Shown here: positions 33,973 through 44,527 of the stretch, one piece after another
Numbering within the stretch: position 1 is the first letter of the stretch
Layout of the letters: each line of letters starts with the position of its first letter
Origin: Drosophila miranda
Taxonomy: Eukaryota; Arthropoda; Insecta; Diptera; Drosophilidae
Direction: 5' to 3'
DNA length: 64,000 nt
NCBI RefSeq assembly: GCF_003369915.1
Contig: NW_022881614.1
Span: forward strand, 13,818,001 to 13,882,000
The notes under the pieces: model-generated
Told to the model about the DNA's origin: nothing
Databases searched by the model: none
The model's input: the letters and a program-made list of their open reading frames with translations, nothing else
Translations under genes and position numbers: made by a program

Positions 33973-34752
33973 CGAGGGGGAACGTTGTGAGTTGCTGCGG
34001 ACACCGCAACTCTACGGTTATACCCGATACTAAGTCAGTATGGCTCTCCTCCGGCAGACGCCGCTAATATTAAACGACACGACAAAGAGTGCGTGCGAGA
34101 GAGACAGAAAATCAGTCTGAGCGTGACGTCGAGCGCTGCGTAGCCACTGCAAATTGATTAGTTCCTATTGGCTATAAAAATGATCTGATCTGATCCAGAT
34201 TCAGCAATCTGATAGATATGGTCATAATCTATGATTCTGCGTTTTTAGTTTTCTCGAATGTGCAATATTGTGGATGCAACAGATTTTCGTTCTTTGTGTT
34301 CTTTGATGCTGGCTATAATAATAATACGATCCAATTCAGATTCCGCAGTCTTAAAGATATGGTCATTCTCTACAATTCTACGTTTTTGGTTTTCTCATAT
34401 CTTTAAAATTGTGGATGCCACAGATTTTCGTCTTTTGTGGGGGCGGAAGTGGGCGGGGCGAAGTTTTGAAATATTTTTGTAGCAGTGACATATCACAGAA
34501 GTCTGGATCCAAAACATCGTTGCTCTAGCTCTTATAGTCTTTGAGCACTAGGCGCTGAAGGGTCGGACAGACGGACGGACGGACAGACGGACAGACAGAC
34601 AGACAGACAGGGCTCAATCGACTTGGTTATTGATGCTGATCAAGAATATATATACTTTATGGGGTCGGAAACGATTCCTTTTGGACGTTACACACATCCA
34701 CTTTCACCACAAATCTAATATACCCCAATACTCATTTTGAGTATCGGGTATA
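33973..34752 (-). mobile_element. DINE-1/INE-1-type Helitron nested in the hAT
   Basis: Read inverted: starts CGAGGGGGAACGTTGTGAG with the hairpin and ends GAGTATCGGGTATA. Internally deleted by about 330 bp relative to the 1108-bp full-length form (break near 34300). Carries GAGAGAGACAG at 34097-34107 and a GACG/GACA simple repeat at 34563-34612. Confidence 0.82.
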
Positions 34753-35055
34753 AAAATTGCAATGATTCCAAATTTCACTATACTTTCGAAGTATCGAATA
34801 TACTTCGAATTAGCGACATACTGAATTTTCAAAAGATTAAACAGTTTTGCCGGTAATACAAAAAGTGTGAAGTAAAAGCAAATATGAGCAACAACTGCCA
34901 GAACGCAAAATGCCCTTCGAGGAGCAAAATTGGGCAAAAAGTGAGTAGAGAACAAGTGAGCAAAAATGAACAAGTGAACAACAAAGAACAAGTGAGCAAA
35001 AAAGAACAAGTGAACATGTTCAGTTGCTCATTTAAGTGAACAACTCTTTTTTGTT
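34753..35055. other. Right half of the hAT element
   Basis: Non-coding. The part next to the inner end is AT-rich; the outer part is rich in GTGAGCAAAAAAGAACAAGTGA-like imperfect repeats that mirror the TTGCTCACTTG repeats of the left half. No gene. Confidence 0.6.
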
Positions 35056-35860
35056 CACTCACTCATGAGCAACACAACACTACTTGTCAGGTTCTTGAGG
35101 CATATATAGTGCTGTACCAACAATTTCATTAGTCCATCCATAGACGATCCCAGAGGAATGCAGACATTGGTCAGAGCCAGTAGCATGCGCGTAATATGAA
35201 TTATTTGAGTGCAAATAGAACGCTCCATGACATCTAGATTTCCCCGCCAATAACTTTGATCTGATTCAGGCACTAGCTGACATTTGTAGCTTAAATTGTT
35301 GGCCTTTACGACGAAATATTCTACATTTAGGAGCTGCTTCTGGACGGCAACATAGAGATGCTGCAAGCAGCTCTCAGCGGTGATTGTGCTTATCGACTTT
35401 AGACCTAGATCTGGGAGATCTATTGATATGTCATCACTAAGAGCGCCAAGCACATGCCCCAATTGTCTGGCAATGTTTTCAAAAAAGGGTCCCGAGTGCG
35501 TTTTCTGACGCTGTATAAATAGAAGGTTATGCACTAAGCCCATTTCGGGATTAACCAACTCGTGAGTACGACAAAAATTGAGGAGCCAAGTATAGGACCC
35601 AGTTGCCGCACGTTCTCCATAATCTATACGGTCAAAGAGAATTTCCAATGACTCCAGAAGGTATACCGGCAATTTCGCGATAAAGGTATCTTTGTTGAGT
35701 GAGTCATCACTGGCATACTCTTTCATAAACTCGTCCACCACATCCTGGATAACGTACGTCACTGCTTTGCTTCTGTTCAGGGATGCCATATCTACGATTA
35801 ATAAAACGTTATTAGTTTATAAGAGTTCTGTTTCAAAAATAGTTTTTTCATTTGACTTAC

Positions 35861-36192
35861 CAAATCCCTTGACAAATTCTTTGAACTTCTTGCTATAGGT
35901 TTCGTGGGCTGTTCGTAGGCACTCAACAAAACATTGAGCCGCCAGAGAGGATGTCTGCATGTCACAGTCTCGCCACAGCTCAGGCAACCGTCGAATGCAG
36001 CGCTCGTAAATAATCTTGGTGATGTCTGTTAACTGCTTAAAGGTACGTTTGCTGTAAGCTAGTTGCTTGTAATCAGGTTCAAGCCGAATGTTTTTCACTT
36101 TTTCGGCGGTAATCTGCACAACATAACGAACCAGGGACTCGTTGGACCGCAACTGAATGGTTTTCTCGGACGCGGCAAATGGAACGACGTCA
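35861..36192 (-). pseudogene. FANCI: FANCI exon 10
   Basis: Acceptor TTTTCAG at 36193, donor G|GTAAGTC at 35861. Phases match exons 9 and 11. Codes for about 111 residues of helical repeat sequence (..[19 protein letters not shown]..). Intact in itself. Confidence 0.8.
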
Positions 36193-36251
36193 CTGAAAAG
36201 TAATTTTCAAAACATGTACATTGGAATCGGCGCAGTCGAAATGGCACTCAC

Positions 36252-36960
36252 TCGAGGAGTAGATTAAGAAGCTTATCCAATATAGACAAGTCCCATATAT
36301 TCTCAGGTTGTGTGCACATGCTCTTCATTTGGATACCATTTACAGTAAGATTGAAAATGTAAGTTGTGGTATCATTGCTGACAGTTTTCTTTGATTGTTT
36401 CTGTAGCTTCTTGGAGGAGCCAGCCAAAGTCTTAAGATCGTCCAATAACTTGCAATGCTGCTTAAATAGGGGCAGAACTTGACATATGGCATCGTTGTTT
36501 GGCTTGGAGCTGAGCAATAAGTGGGAAACGATTCCTTCAATAAGATTGAGTTGTTGCAGAACTAGAGCGCATTTCAGGTGGGTGGCTGGAGGGGACTGGG
36601 AAAATATGTATGTATGTATTAGTTGAATATATGATTTATGAGACAACGCCCAAACGTCTATTGGCAATCTGTTGGCCACCTTTCGTTGCACGCATAAGGC
36701 CAGGAGACGACTTATCTCACGTGTGTCATAGCCCGACGGAGCACGCTCAAAGGTTACCAAGCAGTTAGCCACGAATTGAACCAACTTTCCCAGGTTATCT
36801 TTCAGCTGAATTTCCATATGTTGTTGATCGCTGGCAGTAACCAGCTGATCGTAGCGTATACGAAATACTGTGTCTAAATCGTCGCCAGCCTCCTCTGCAG
36901 AGGGAGTGTCAAAAAAGCTTCGAAAATGCCAATCAATTACTTGCAGCACGTGAGGTGTTT
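36252..36960 (-). pseudogene. FANCI: FANCI exon 9, downstream copy
   Basis: Open through about 236 codons of FANCI helical repeat sequence, to the donor CTCGA|GTGAGT at 36252. Its upstream end at 36960/36961 is fused to a duplicated piece of the last FANCI exon, so the first ~40 nt of the exon are missing. This join is the tandem-duplication breakpoint, with TTTGATATC-like sequence at the seam. Confidence 0.8.
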
Positions 36961-37247
36961 TGATATCAAAGTCCCGCATGGTTCCAAGATGCAGATAATC
37001 TGTTAGTCTATTAAAGGTTTTGGTCTACTTAGACAATAGAATTATGTGCTTGTTGAAGTCCTCAATAACCATTATTACTTTGGGAATAAGGCGAGTCTCT
37101 CTCAGAACTTTTGCGCGCTGTGCTTGTACGTTGCGTGTCTTCAGATGCTGATTGTCCTCATCGAGAGTATTAGCTTCTATGTAAGTAATAAGTTCATAGA
37201 CATTGGCCGGCAGTTGCTTTCCTACTTCCCGTAGTAGCAGTTCGAAT
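36961..37247 (-). pseudogene. FANCI: Duplicate fragment of FANCI exon 12
   Basis: Near-identical to 33316-33602, with a few substitutions, one of which creates a stop (TAG for a Lys codon at about 37027). Fused at 36960/36961 to exon 9. Confidence 0.8.
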
Positions 37248-37304
37248 CTGTAAGGAGTGAATATAATAGTCGTACAATAATAAATATTTCCATACTAGAC
37301 TTAC

Positions 37305-37616
37305 TTGGTGCTTCGCATGTTAGCGTTCCTGACGTCTGATGTGCAGCAGGACAAATAGTGCCTTGTCAGTAGTGTTGGGTAAACATTGCTCATTTTGGGG
37401 AACATGTTCACTTGTTCTTTTTTAGTAAGTGAGTCAACTCACTCATATTGCTCACTTGTTCACCTAGATTGCTCAGTTGCTTATTGCTCACTTGCTCACT
37501 TAGATTGCTCAGTTGCTCACTTGGTCGCTGTTCACGCACAGATCACTAAGCACCACATATTTTGACACAAATAAAATACGTTACATTTCAGTTTTAATCA
37601 AACATTTAAAACTAAA
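37305..37616. mobile_element. Duplicate of FANCI exon 11 end plus hAT left end
   Basis: 37305-37369 repeats the last 65 nt of exon 11 with the CTTGTCAG target, and 37370-37616 repeats the left part of the hAT. The right end of the hAT is absent here. Confidence 0.78.
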
Positions 37617-37617
37617 A

Positions 37618-38054
37618 CGAGGGGGAACGTTGTGAGTTGCTGCGGACACCGCAACTCTACGGTTATACCCGATACTAAGTCAGTATGGCTCTCCTCCGGC
37701 AGACGCCGCTAATATTAAACGACACGACAAAGAGTGCGTGCGAGAGAGACAGAAAATCAGTCTGAGCGTGACGTCGAGCGCTGCGTAGCCACTGCAAATT
37801 GATTTGTTCCTATTGGCTATAAAAATGATCTGATCTGATCCAGATTCAGCAATCTGATAGATATGGTCATTATCTATGATTCTGCGTTTTTAGTTTTCTC
37901 GAATGTGCAATATTGTGGATGCAACCGATTTTCGTCCTTTGTGTGAGCGGAAGGGGGTGGGGCGAAATTTTGAGATACACGTTTTATAGTAAGATCTAAC
38001 AGGAGTGCGGATACCAAATTTGGTTACTCTAGCCTTAATAGTCTCTGAGATTAA
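37618..38054 (-). mobile_element. DINE-1/INE-1-type Helitron, 3' half, abutting FANCI exon 9
   Basis: Starts CGAGGGGGAACG inside the duplicated hAT at the same point as the 33973 copy, but extends differently past 37925 and ends at 38054 against FANCI coding sequence. It preserves sequence deleted from the 33973 copy, so that deletion happened after the duplication. Confidence 0.75.
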
Positions 38055-38278
38055 ACCAACTTTCCCAGGTTATCTTTCAGCTGAATTTCCATATGTTGTT
38101 GATCGCTGGCAGTAACCAGCTGATCGTAGCGTATACGAAATACTGTGTCTAAATCGTCGCCAGCCTCCTCTGCAGAGGGAGTGTCAAAAAAGCTTCGAAA
38201 ATGCCAATCAATTACTTGCAACACGTGAGGCACAAGCTTTGCATTTAGCTCCACGGCCCGTTGCAGATCTGTGAGAGG
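38055..38278 (-). pseudogene. FANCI: FANCI exon 9, 5' fragment next to DINE-1
   Basis: Follows exon 8 in phase after a CAG acceptor and codes for ..[18 protein letters not shown].. up to KDNLGKLV. It then breaks at 38054/38055 into DINE-1 sequence. Most of it (38055-38233) is repeated at 36782-36960 as part of the internal duplication. Confidence 0.8.
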
Positions 38279-38331
38279 TACATTCCAAAATAATCAAAAG
38301 ATTATCGGCTGTATGCACTTCGGTTACTTAC

Positions 38332-40631
38332 TTTCATAAAGCGTACATCGTATGTCAAACTGCTGCTGCAAACAATTTCGCAACATTCCTATAATCTCCA
38401 GAGTAAGCATGTCGAAATTGCGCTGCGGATTGCTTCGACTTCCTAGGCTATTTTGTGTCATCATTGAATACCCGGAAATGCTCTGCTGAGTACAGAAGCT
38501 GGTTGCACTGGAGGTCTGCCGCAGTGCGTTACTGTTGTTAAGCTGTTTAAGGATCATGCAAAATCCGTAAATGGCCATCCGACGTTTTTGCATGCCGCTA
38601 GATATTATTAGGTTACAAATGACAAAGGCTATAAAATATATAACGATTTTTGATTAATTGGGTCTGGTTGCTTTGCACAGCACATCAATCAGGGCATCCC
38701 GAACTCGATTCGAAGTCTTCAGCAGGGGCAAAAGAAAGTTCATCATGCGCATGGCTTGTTCTCCAGGCAGCTTTAACAAAATGAATAATTTGTTAATAGA
38801 AGAAAAAATATATACATGTATTTGAATGACTTGCCCATAGCATATGCTCCATAACTGTTTGGATGGTTTTAGTGCATTCTGAGACGGTGTACGTGTCAGC
38901 TACACTTAATAGTGTTAAACATTCTAGAAAAAATACATAGTTATTTAAGAATTATTATGGGGAATCCAATACCCACCCGAAAACTGGTTTTTCTCTTGAT
39001 GTACAATCATCCACTCAGAGAGGAGTCTAATGATGCTTGCCCAAAGATAAAACGTTTGCGAATGAACTTTGTTAAAAAAAGTAATTGCTAGAGTATGCAT
39101 TTTGGGCGAATGCGATTTAAGCAGAAAAAAAACTAGGTGGACTAGTCCTGGAGTGATCACATCTTTTCCATCTTTGTTCTGATCTATGAGCACCGTTAAG
39201 ACCTGCTGCAAGTCGACTTGTTTGCGCTGTAACGAATCACGATACCAAACCGAATAGTCTGCCAAAGTTATCTCTTCTTCATTATTCTTTATGACATTTC
39301 GCAAGAATGGCAGCAAAATGGATCGAGAGATGCGCGCAGATTCTGGATCACGATTCACACTTGTCATCGAAATAATGGCGCTGAGCATGAATGGCGTGAG
39401 AATGACATCGGGCAAATGCGAGAAGTTCTGCAAATACAAACTAACATTAGAGTTCATTCAATTTAGGAGAGCCCATATTCACCCTCAACATTACAGCCAG
39501 ATGTTTCTGAGTTGGCTTATACATAGTACAGTAATTCAAATGATGAAGTATAGTCTCTTCGGCCTCCCGCAGCTCTTTGTCCGAAAATGGATCTGATGGT
39601 AAAAATGAACAAATTATAGAAAGAGACACACAGTAAATTATTGAAATAATTGGGCGAACCTATGCTGTCGAAGTCTGTAGAATTGCTGCTCATGTCTGAG
39701 AACAAGCGCTTATAGTAATTGCGTTGAAAATACTTCTCTAATGCCAGCAGCGGTACAATCAGTTGTGAGGCATTTTGTCACATGGAAAAGAGCTGGAAGC
39801 ACAGAGCTGGTAGCTCCATTTGCGATAGCTCCTGCAGAGCCCCGGAGAATTTATTTAATACGGTCAAAATGTATCCGTTGCTGAGATTTATGGCCCTAAA
39901 CAAATTGAAATTTTAGTAGAATTTTTTAGCATTTTATGGGCGCAACTTACTTGAACATGTCAGCAATGGTGGTCAGGATTGAAGACGGCCATCGCATGGT
40001 ACATATACTTTTCACTGTATTGTTTCTATACTCGGTTCCATCGGTTCCCACCCCATTTAGTATAAAACGTGGAGTTGCCGAAAGCAGAGCCAGTGAATCT
40101 GGCAACAAATCCTTCCAACCAACGCACTTGGCGTCTCCCTGTCGCATGCCATCCACACAGTGCTCAATAATCCAGGCCAGTTCATCAGCAGAGAAGGTGT
40201 GCAAGTCCTGGGCCAATCGTGTGATCAAATCGAAGGATTGTTTATTGTTCAGCTCTACACTACGCAGCCCATCCATAAAACATTGGACGAGCGCGAAACG
40301 TTTCTTCTTGGACTCCTCGCTCTCAGTGTCGCAGGCTAGCAGAAAGTAGTTCCAGAAATTGATACCTTCACTTCGGGATATCGTGGCATTCATAGTGTCT
40401 GTTAACTGATGAAACAATATTAGTCGATTGGGAGCATGCCAGACGCGGTGCTGGTGAAATGCACGGAGGCAGCACAAACGTCTATGGTAAGGACGACTTG
40501 TTGATGCCTTGCACACACAATTTAAGACCTACCTGTTTTACTGAAGTATTTTTAATAAGCAACTCCAGTTCATCTCTCTGCCCTCTTTCGCCGTACTTTC
40601 GCACCTGCAGCTCTAGTGAATCCCGCGACAT
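38332..40631 (-). pseudogene. FANCI: FANCI exons 1-8 (5' half)
   Basis: Exons read with GT/AG borders: 40631-40533 (ATG at 40631, 33 codons), 40405-39951, 39895-39660, 39592-39483, 39427-38977, 38923-38831, 38770 to about 38660, and 38597-38332. Phases agree through exon 6. Exon 3 has an in-frame TGA at 39780-39778 in the sequence ..[18 protein letters not shown]. Exon 6 leaves phase 1 but exon 7 ([12 protein letters not shown]..) needs phase 0. Exon 7 runs on to TAA at 38656-38654 with no consensus donor. These look like splice-site or indel damage. Confidence 0.8.
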
Positions 40632-41163
40632 TTTTTCGCAATAAACAAATTTATAAATTGAAAAATGAAATCCGCGCCAGCTGGCTTGCTCAGAAATATA
40701 CCGAAATACACTTCACAGTTTCAAAACATACCAATAATATACCAAACTCCATCATACTCCTCGTTTTCTATATTCGGTTCAATATTACTAGCTAGCTGGG
40801 ACCCCCTTCCTTGGAAAAATAATTGTATCCGATTGATGAATCTACTCTCAACAAGATCGGTTAATTCTAAGGACACCTTTTATTTTATTGCTTATAAAAT
40901 TAAAATTTGTACATTGCTGCATTGGACAAGAGGGTGACTCCAAAGCGCGTCTTGAAAAATACTGGAAAATACTATAAAAAGCATACAAATTTGCAAGGTG
41001 TGTGAGCTAGACATGGTGTTTAAAATAAATTATAGAATTAAATATATTTAAAAATACTCATTTTGAGTATCGGGTATAAAAAATAGTGAAAATCGTGACA
41101 TATAGAGGCTCATATTTTTGTTAATGCGCTTAAATTATATATGTGCAACTATATATGTATATA
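40632..41163. other. FANCI 5' flank shared with the SANT amplicons
   Basis: The 5' leader of FANCI, then about 500 bp colinear with 7204-7665, 17127-17590, 27225-27680 and 47498-47964. It includes AAATATACCGAAATACAC-type motifs. This ties the amplified SANT blocks to the FANCI locus. No gene of its own; an LTR element is inserted at its right end. Confidence 0.7.
41055..41080 (-). mobile_element. Solo DINE-1 terminal palindrome (26 bp)
   Basis: TACTCATTTTGAGTATCGGGTATAAA sits inside flank sequence that in the other four copies reads straight through (AAAAATAGTAAAATCG). It is exactly the first ~26 bp of a DINE-1 without the remainder. Confidence 0.75.
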
Positions 41164-41743
41164 AGTTAACACCATAAGAGTTCAATACTCTTATTTCCAA
41201 TTAAAACAGAAAAAAGTATAAAAATTCTTGCCCAATAGTTTATTACCCAATTGTAATAACAATGCGCAAGAATTCTGTCACAATTTACACAAAAAGTAAA
41301 AACCATTTCCTGCCTAAAACAAGAACCGAAACATTGTATTTCTGGAAGTGCTTATGCGCTCCACTTCAAGTCAGCACTTCACGAGAAACCATCGCCCCCA
41401 CCCCGCCTTCGACGTCGCGACTGCGATAATGTCGACAATGCATTTCTGATGACTCCGCTGTTCTTAACCCCTAACATCGACCAGCAACATTGACTTCCTA
41501 TTGCCGGTCAATAACTGCAACTCCGCTGTCGCCACTGACGCCGCCGCCTACAATAATTCTGAAGACCCCAACAATTCGGCCTCTGCCGAAGTTCCTCTGC
41601 CGCGTTCATCGATAGGTTTCTTTAAGAATTATAATTCTAGATTTAAGCAGTCACATTCTGATATTCAATAAAAGCACTTCGCTAATGTGAACAGAATCAA
41701 AATAATCTTTTATTTTGTCCTTTGAATAAGGATAAAATTAACT
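41164..41743 (+). repeat. 5' LTR of the errantivirus-like element
   Basis: 580 bp, starting AGTTAAC and ending TTAACT (inverted ends). Differs from the 3' LTR at about four positions by eye, including CCATAAG versus CCCTAAG and TTTGAATAAG versus TTCGAATAAG. An AATAAA-type signal lies near 41667. Confidence 0.88.
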
Positions 41744-41760
41744 GGCGCCCGAGCAGGGAC
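41743..41760 (+). promoter_or_regulatory. Primer binding site (tRNA-Lys-like)
   Basis: TGGCGCCCGAGCAGGGAC directly follows the LTR and matches the 3' end complement of a tRNA-Lys with at most small differences, as used by gypsy-class elements. Confidence 0.75.
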
Positions 41761-42371
41761 CTGACTAGTGAACAACACAGCAAAAAGTTTAGTACGTTCG
41801 CGAAAACTGCAAAAACTTGCAGCCGTCGGTCTCAATAATAATTACCGGTGTGACTCACAATATTTCGTAATATTGTCCGGTATAACCCATCGGTGACTCC
41901 AATTCCTGAAAGTTCCGTACTCAGGAAAACCAACCAAAAAGGAGCGAAGTCCAGGAACCTCAGTAAGGTGATACCATCATAAAAGGGACCAATTCCGGAT
42001 CGCCCGTTGGAGGAGCCACATCCAACATGTTAAGGTAAGTAAAACAAAAACAAAACGACGAAAACCAAAAAACATTTTTTTCAAGTGAAAATAAAATAAA
42101 GTGAAGAAAAAAATTCACAAAAGTGAAACAATTAAAAAAAAATAATTTTCCGCGCGATACAAAAAATTATAAAACGGGAAACAAAAACCCCAAAGGGAAA
42201 AAGAAAATAAAAACCCAAACCTACGAAAGCTAAAACAAACAAAATACCTATTCACATATTTCAAAAACCATATTCATATCTTACAAATACTTAATACTTG
42301 CACATAATGGCAAATCCTAATACCCTAATCAGACCTGCCGTTCTGGTTCAAGACCCAATGCTGGTACAAAT
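41761..42371 (+). other. Errantivirus-like leader with splice donor
   Basis: Non-coding, very A-rich in its second half. An ATG at 42027-42029 is followed within 5 nt by a consensus donor AG|GTAAGT (GT at 42035-42036), as expected for the leader exon that supplies the start of the spliced env message. An ATG at 42307 opens a short frame that stops just before the gag start used here. Confidence 0.6.
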
Positions 42372-43676
42372 ATGAGTAGGCAAGAAATTACATCCTTGGT
42401 AACCAATTTAGTGAACACTTTATTCGAACGAGCCTCACCTAACCCTAACACCGACTTCCTCAACGCAGTTGATCAAGAAGTAAACCCTGCACTTCCTCAC
42501 AATGCGAGTGACTACGACAAAATCCCAGACTTAGTGAAAAGTATTCGGGAATTTTCGGGAAGCTTAAACGAATTTAGTTCCTGGAAGAAGGGAGTAGATA
42601 GGATTCTAGGGGACTTTGCAGACATAGTAGGAACCCGAAAGTACGATGGGATCCTTCAAGTCATTCGAAACAAGGTTGTCGGAAATGCCGATACGGCATT
42701 ATAATCATACAACATTCCTCTTAATTGGAATGCTATTTCCAAATGTTTAACCCTACACTATGGTGACAAGAGAGACCTGAGTACATTAGAGTACCAGATG
42801 ACCATGCTAGTGCAGGGAAATCAACAGTCAGTGGAAGATTATCATCAAGTCGTTTATCACCAAATGTCACTGATTCTAAATAAAATAGGTTGCATGGAAT
42901 TAGGAAGGGAAGCAGAACAATTAATGACCAAACTATACCGCGATAAAGCTTTAGATACTTTTGTCAGAGGACTACGAGGAGATATTCCTCGACTCCTGGG
43001 TATGAAAGAACCAGCAGACCTCCCATCAGCTCTACACCTTTGTTTAAAATTAGAAAACCAGAACTATCGTTCCAATTATGCTAACGCCAAAGCACCCACT
43101 ATTGGATTTAGGGGATCAAACCAAAAACCAATTCCAGCACCCCGATCAAATATCAACTATAATAACTTTAGGCAACCTCTTCAGTACCACCAGTATAATC
43201 AATATAAACCTTCAATTCCTCCCAGACAAAACTATAATTACCAAACACCTCAAGTTACACAGAGTTATCCCCGTCAACAATTCCCTCAGAATAACATTCC
43301 GAATCGTCCGATCGCACCAAAGCCAATGCCAAAACCAGAACCAATGGAGATAGATCCAAGTCTCCATACTAGAAATGTCAACTATATGAATCGTCCGCAT
43401 TTTCAAGCAGGAAAACGACCCCCAACAACTCAAAATGTAGTAGAAAAAAGACAAAGACAATTCAATATCCAAACTGGCGAAACCGACGAAACTCAAACGA
43501 ACTCTTCGCCTGATGCAATAAATTACGCAACTTTGGCTGAATACGAACAACTGAAAGATGAGTATGAAAACGAAAATGACTTTGAACAAACCCTTGAGGA
43601 GTATGCTCAAGAACCAGATACAGACAATAACGACTCGAATCTCGAACAACTTAGTGACTTACATTTTTTAGAATAA
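42372..43676 (+). pseudogene. gag: gag of the errantivirus-like element, nonsense-broken
   Basis: One frame from ATG 42372 to TAA 43676, interrupted by an in-frame TAA at 42702-42704. The upper part is a helical capsid-like region (..DYHQVVYHQMSLILNKIG..LLGMKEPADLPSAL). The lower part is a Pro/Gln/Asn-rich tail with no CCHC knuckle, then an acidic end. gag proteins form the particle. The true start may be the ATG at 42307 if a one-base lesion near 42370 is assumed; this is uncertain. Confidence 0.75.
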
Positions 43677-43708
43677 AAAACTCCTCACTACCCTATATAG
43701 AGTGTAGA

Positions 43709-44527
43709 TTGAGGAGTGGACAGACCTTAAAAATCTTAGTAGATACCGGCTCTAATAAAAGCAATATTCAACCCCAACATGTTAATAACCCAATTTTAAA
43801 CCAAAAACCTTTTAACGCTATCACCGTTAGTGGTAGCATAAAAATAACACACCATAAAATTGCAAACCTTTTCAATATCCCTAATATTAATGTAAAATTC
43901 TTCCTGTTACCCACCTTAAAATCATTTGACGCCATACTAGGAAATGACTACCTCAAAGAATTAGGAGCAGTCATTGACATAAAAAAACGAACACTAACAA
44001 TAAACAATGGTCATGTTATTCCGATAAAGGAAAAATTCTTGGAAGCAGTGAATGTCATATTCAATAGGACAGAACATCTAACAGAAACACAAAAACTAAC
44101 CCTTGAAAACCTCTTTAAAACACACTCTAATTTGTTCGCAGATCCAAACAGAAAACTTACTTACACCACAAACATTAAAGCAGATATCCGCACCACCTCT
44201 GATACTCCAGTTTATTCACGATGTTACCCCCTACCAGTGGGATCCAAAACAGAAGTAGAGAAACAAATAAAAGAACTACTAGATGACGGGATAATTAGAC
44301 CATCTAGGTCCCCGTACAATTCCCCCGTATGGCTGGTTCCGAAAAAAATGGATGCCTCTCAAAAAAAAAAATTCAGAGTAGTTATCGACTACAGGAAACT
44401 AAATTTAGTTACTTTTGCCGATAAATATCCCATTCCAAACATAAATGAAGTTTTAGCACAACTAGGAAACAACAAGTTCTTTTTAGTACTAGATCTTAAA
44501 AGTGGTTTCCATCAAATTCTATTAAAA
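43709..44527 (+). pseudogene. pol: pol N-terminal fragment: protease and start of reverse transcriptase
   Basis: Frame overlaps the end of gag in the -1 frame. Aspartic protease motif LVDTGSNKS at about 43736, then the RT start (RVVIDYRKLN, FLVLDLKSGFHQI) ending at 44527 where a DINE-1 begins. The catalytic YIDD segment is therefore absent here; it is present in the two downstream pol copies. Confidence 0.82.

Larger units (their letters stand above)
33725..35082. mobile_element. Non-autonomous hAT-type element in FANCI exon 11
   Basis: Flanked by perfect 8-bp target duplications CTTGTCAG (33717-33724 and 35083-35090). Ends are TAGTGTTG and CAACACTA, with imperfect inverted sequence further in (TTGCTCA near both ends) and many internal TTGCTCACTTG-like repeats. 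Without the nested DINE-1 it is about 580 bp and has no transposase. The 8-bp target duplication and short terminal repeats are typical of hAT elements. Confidence 0.85.
33660..35791 (-). pseudogene. FANCI: FANCI exon 11, split by a hAT element
   Basis: Coding part 35791-35083 (..[21 protein letters not shown].. to [12 protein letters not shown]) is interrupted by the hAT insertion 33725-35082. It resumes at 33724-33660 with the duplicated CTTGTCAG, ending at donor CAA|GTAAGTCC. Removing the insert and one target copy leaves the frame open, so before the insertion this exon was intact. Confidence 0.82.
33314..38054. repeat. FANCI: Partial tandem duplication inside FANCI (offset 3645 bp)
   Basis: 33314 to about 34275 is repeated at 36959 to about 37920: last-exon piece, intron, end of exon 11, hAT left end with the same target site, and the nested DINE-1. 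The second copy then loses everything from within DINE-1 to exon 9. The best simple model is tandem duplication of about 33314-36960 after the hAT and DINE-1 insertions, then a deletion in the second copy. Confidence 0.78.
32975..40631 (-). pseudogene. FANCI: FANCI (Fanconi anaemia group I) degenerate allele, whole locus
   Basis: Twelve recognisable exon segments on the minus strand. FANCI is the DNA-clamp partner of FANCD2 in interstrand-crosslink repair in the nucleus. Identification rests on the C-terminal segment ([18 protein letters not shown]) followed by a basic tail, and on the overall order of helical-repeat segments; no search was run. Damage: TGA at 39778-39780, a suspect splice junction between exons 6 and 7, no good donor after exon 7, exon 9 split by a DINE-1, exon 11 split by a hAT element, a duplicated and deleted middle, and a 3' end truncated by DINE-1. 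No functional protein can be made. Confidence 0.85.
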
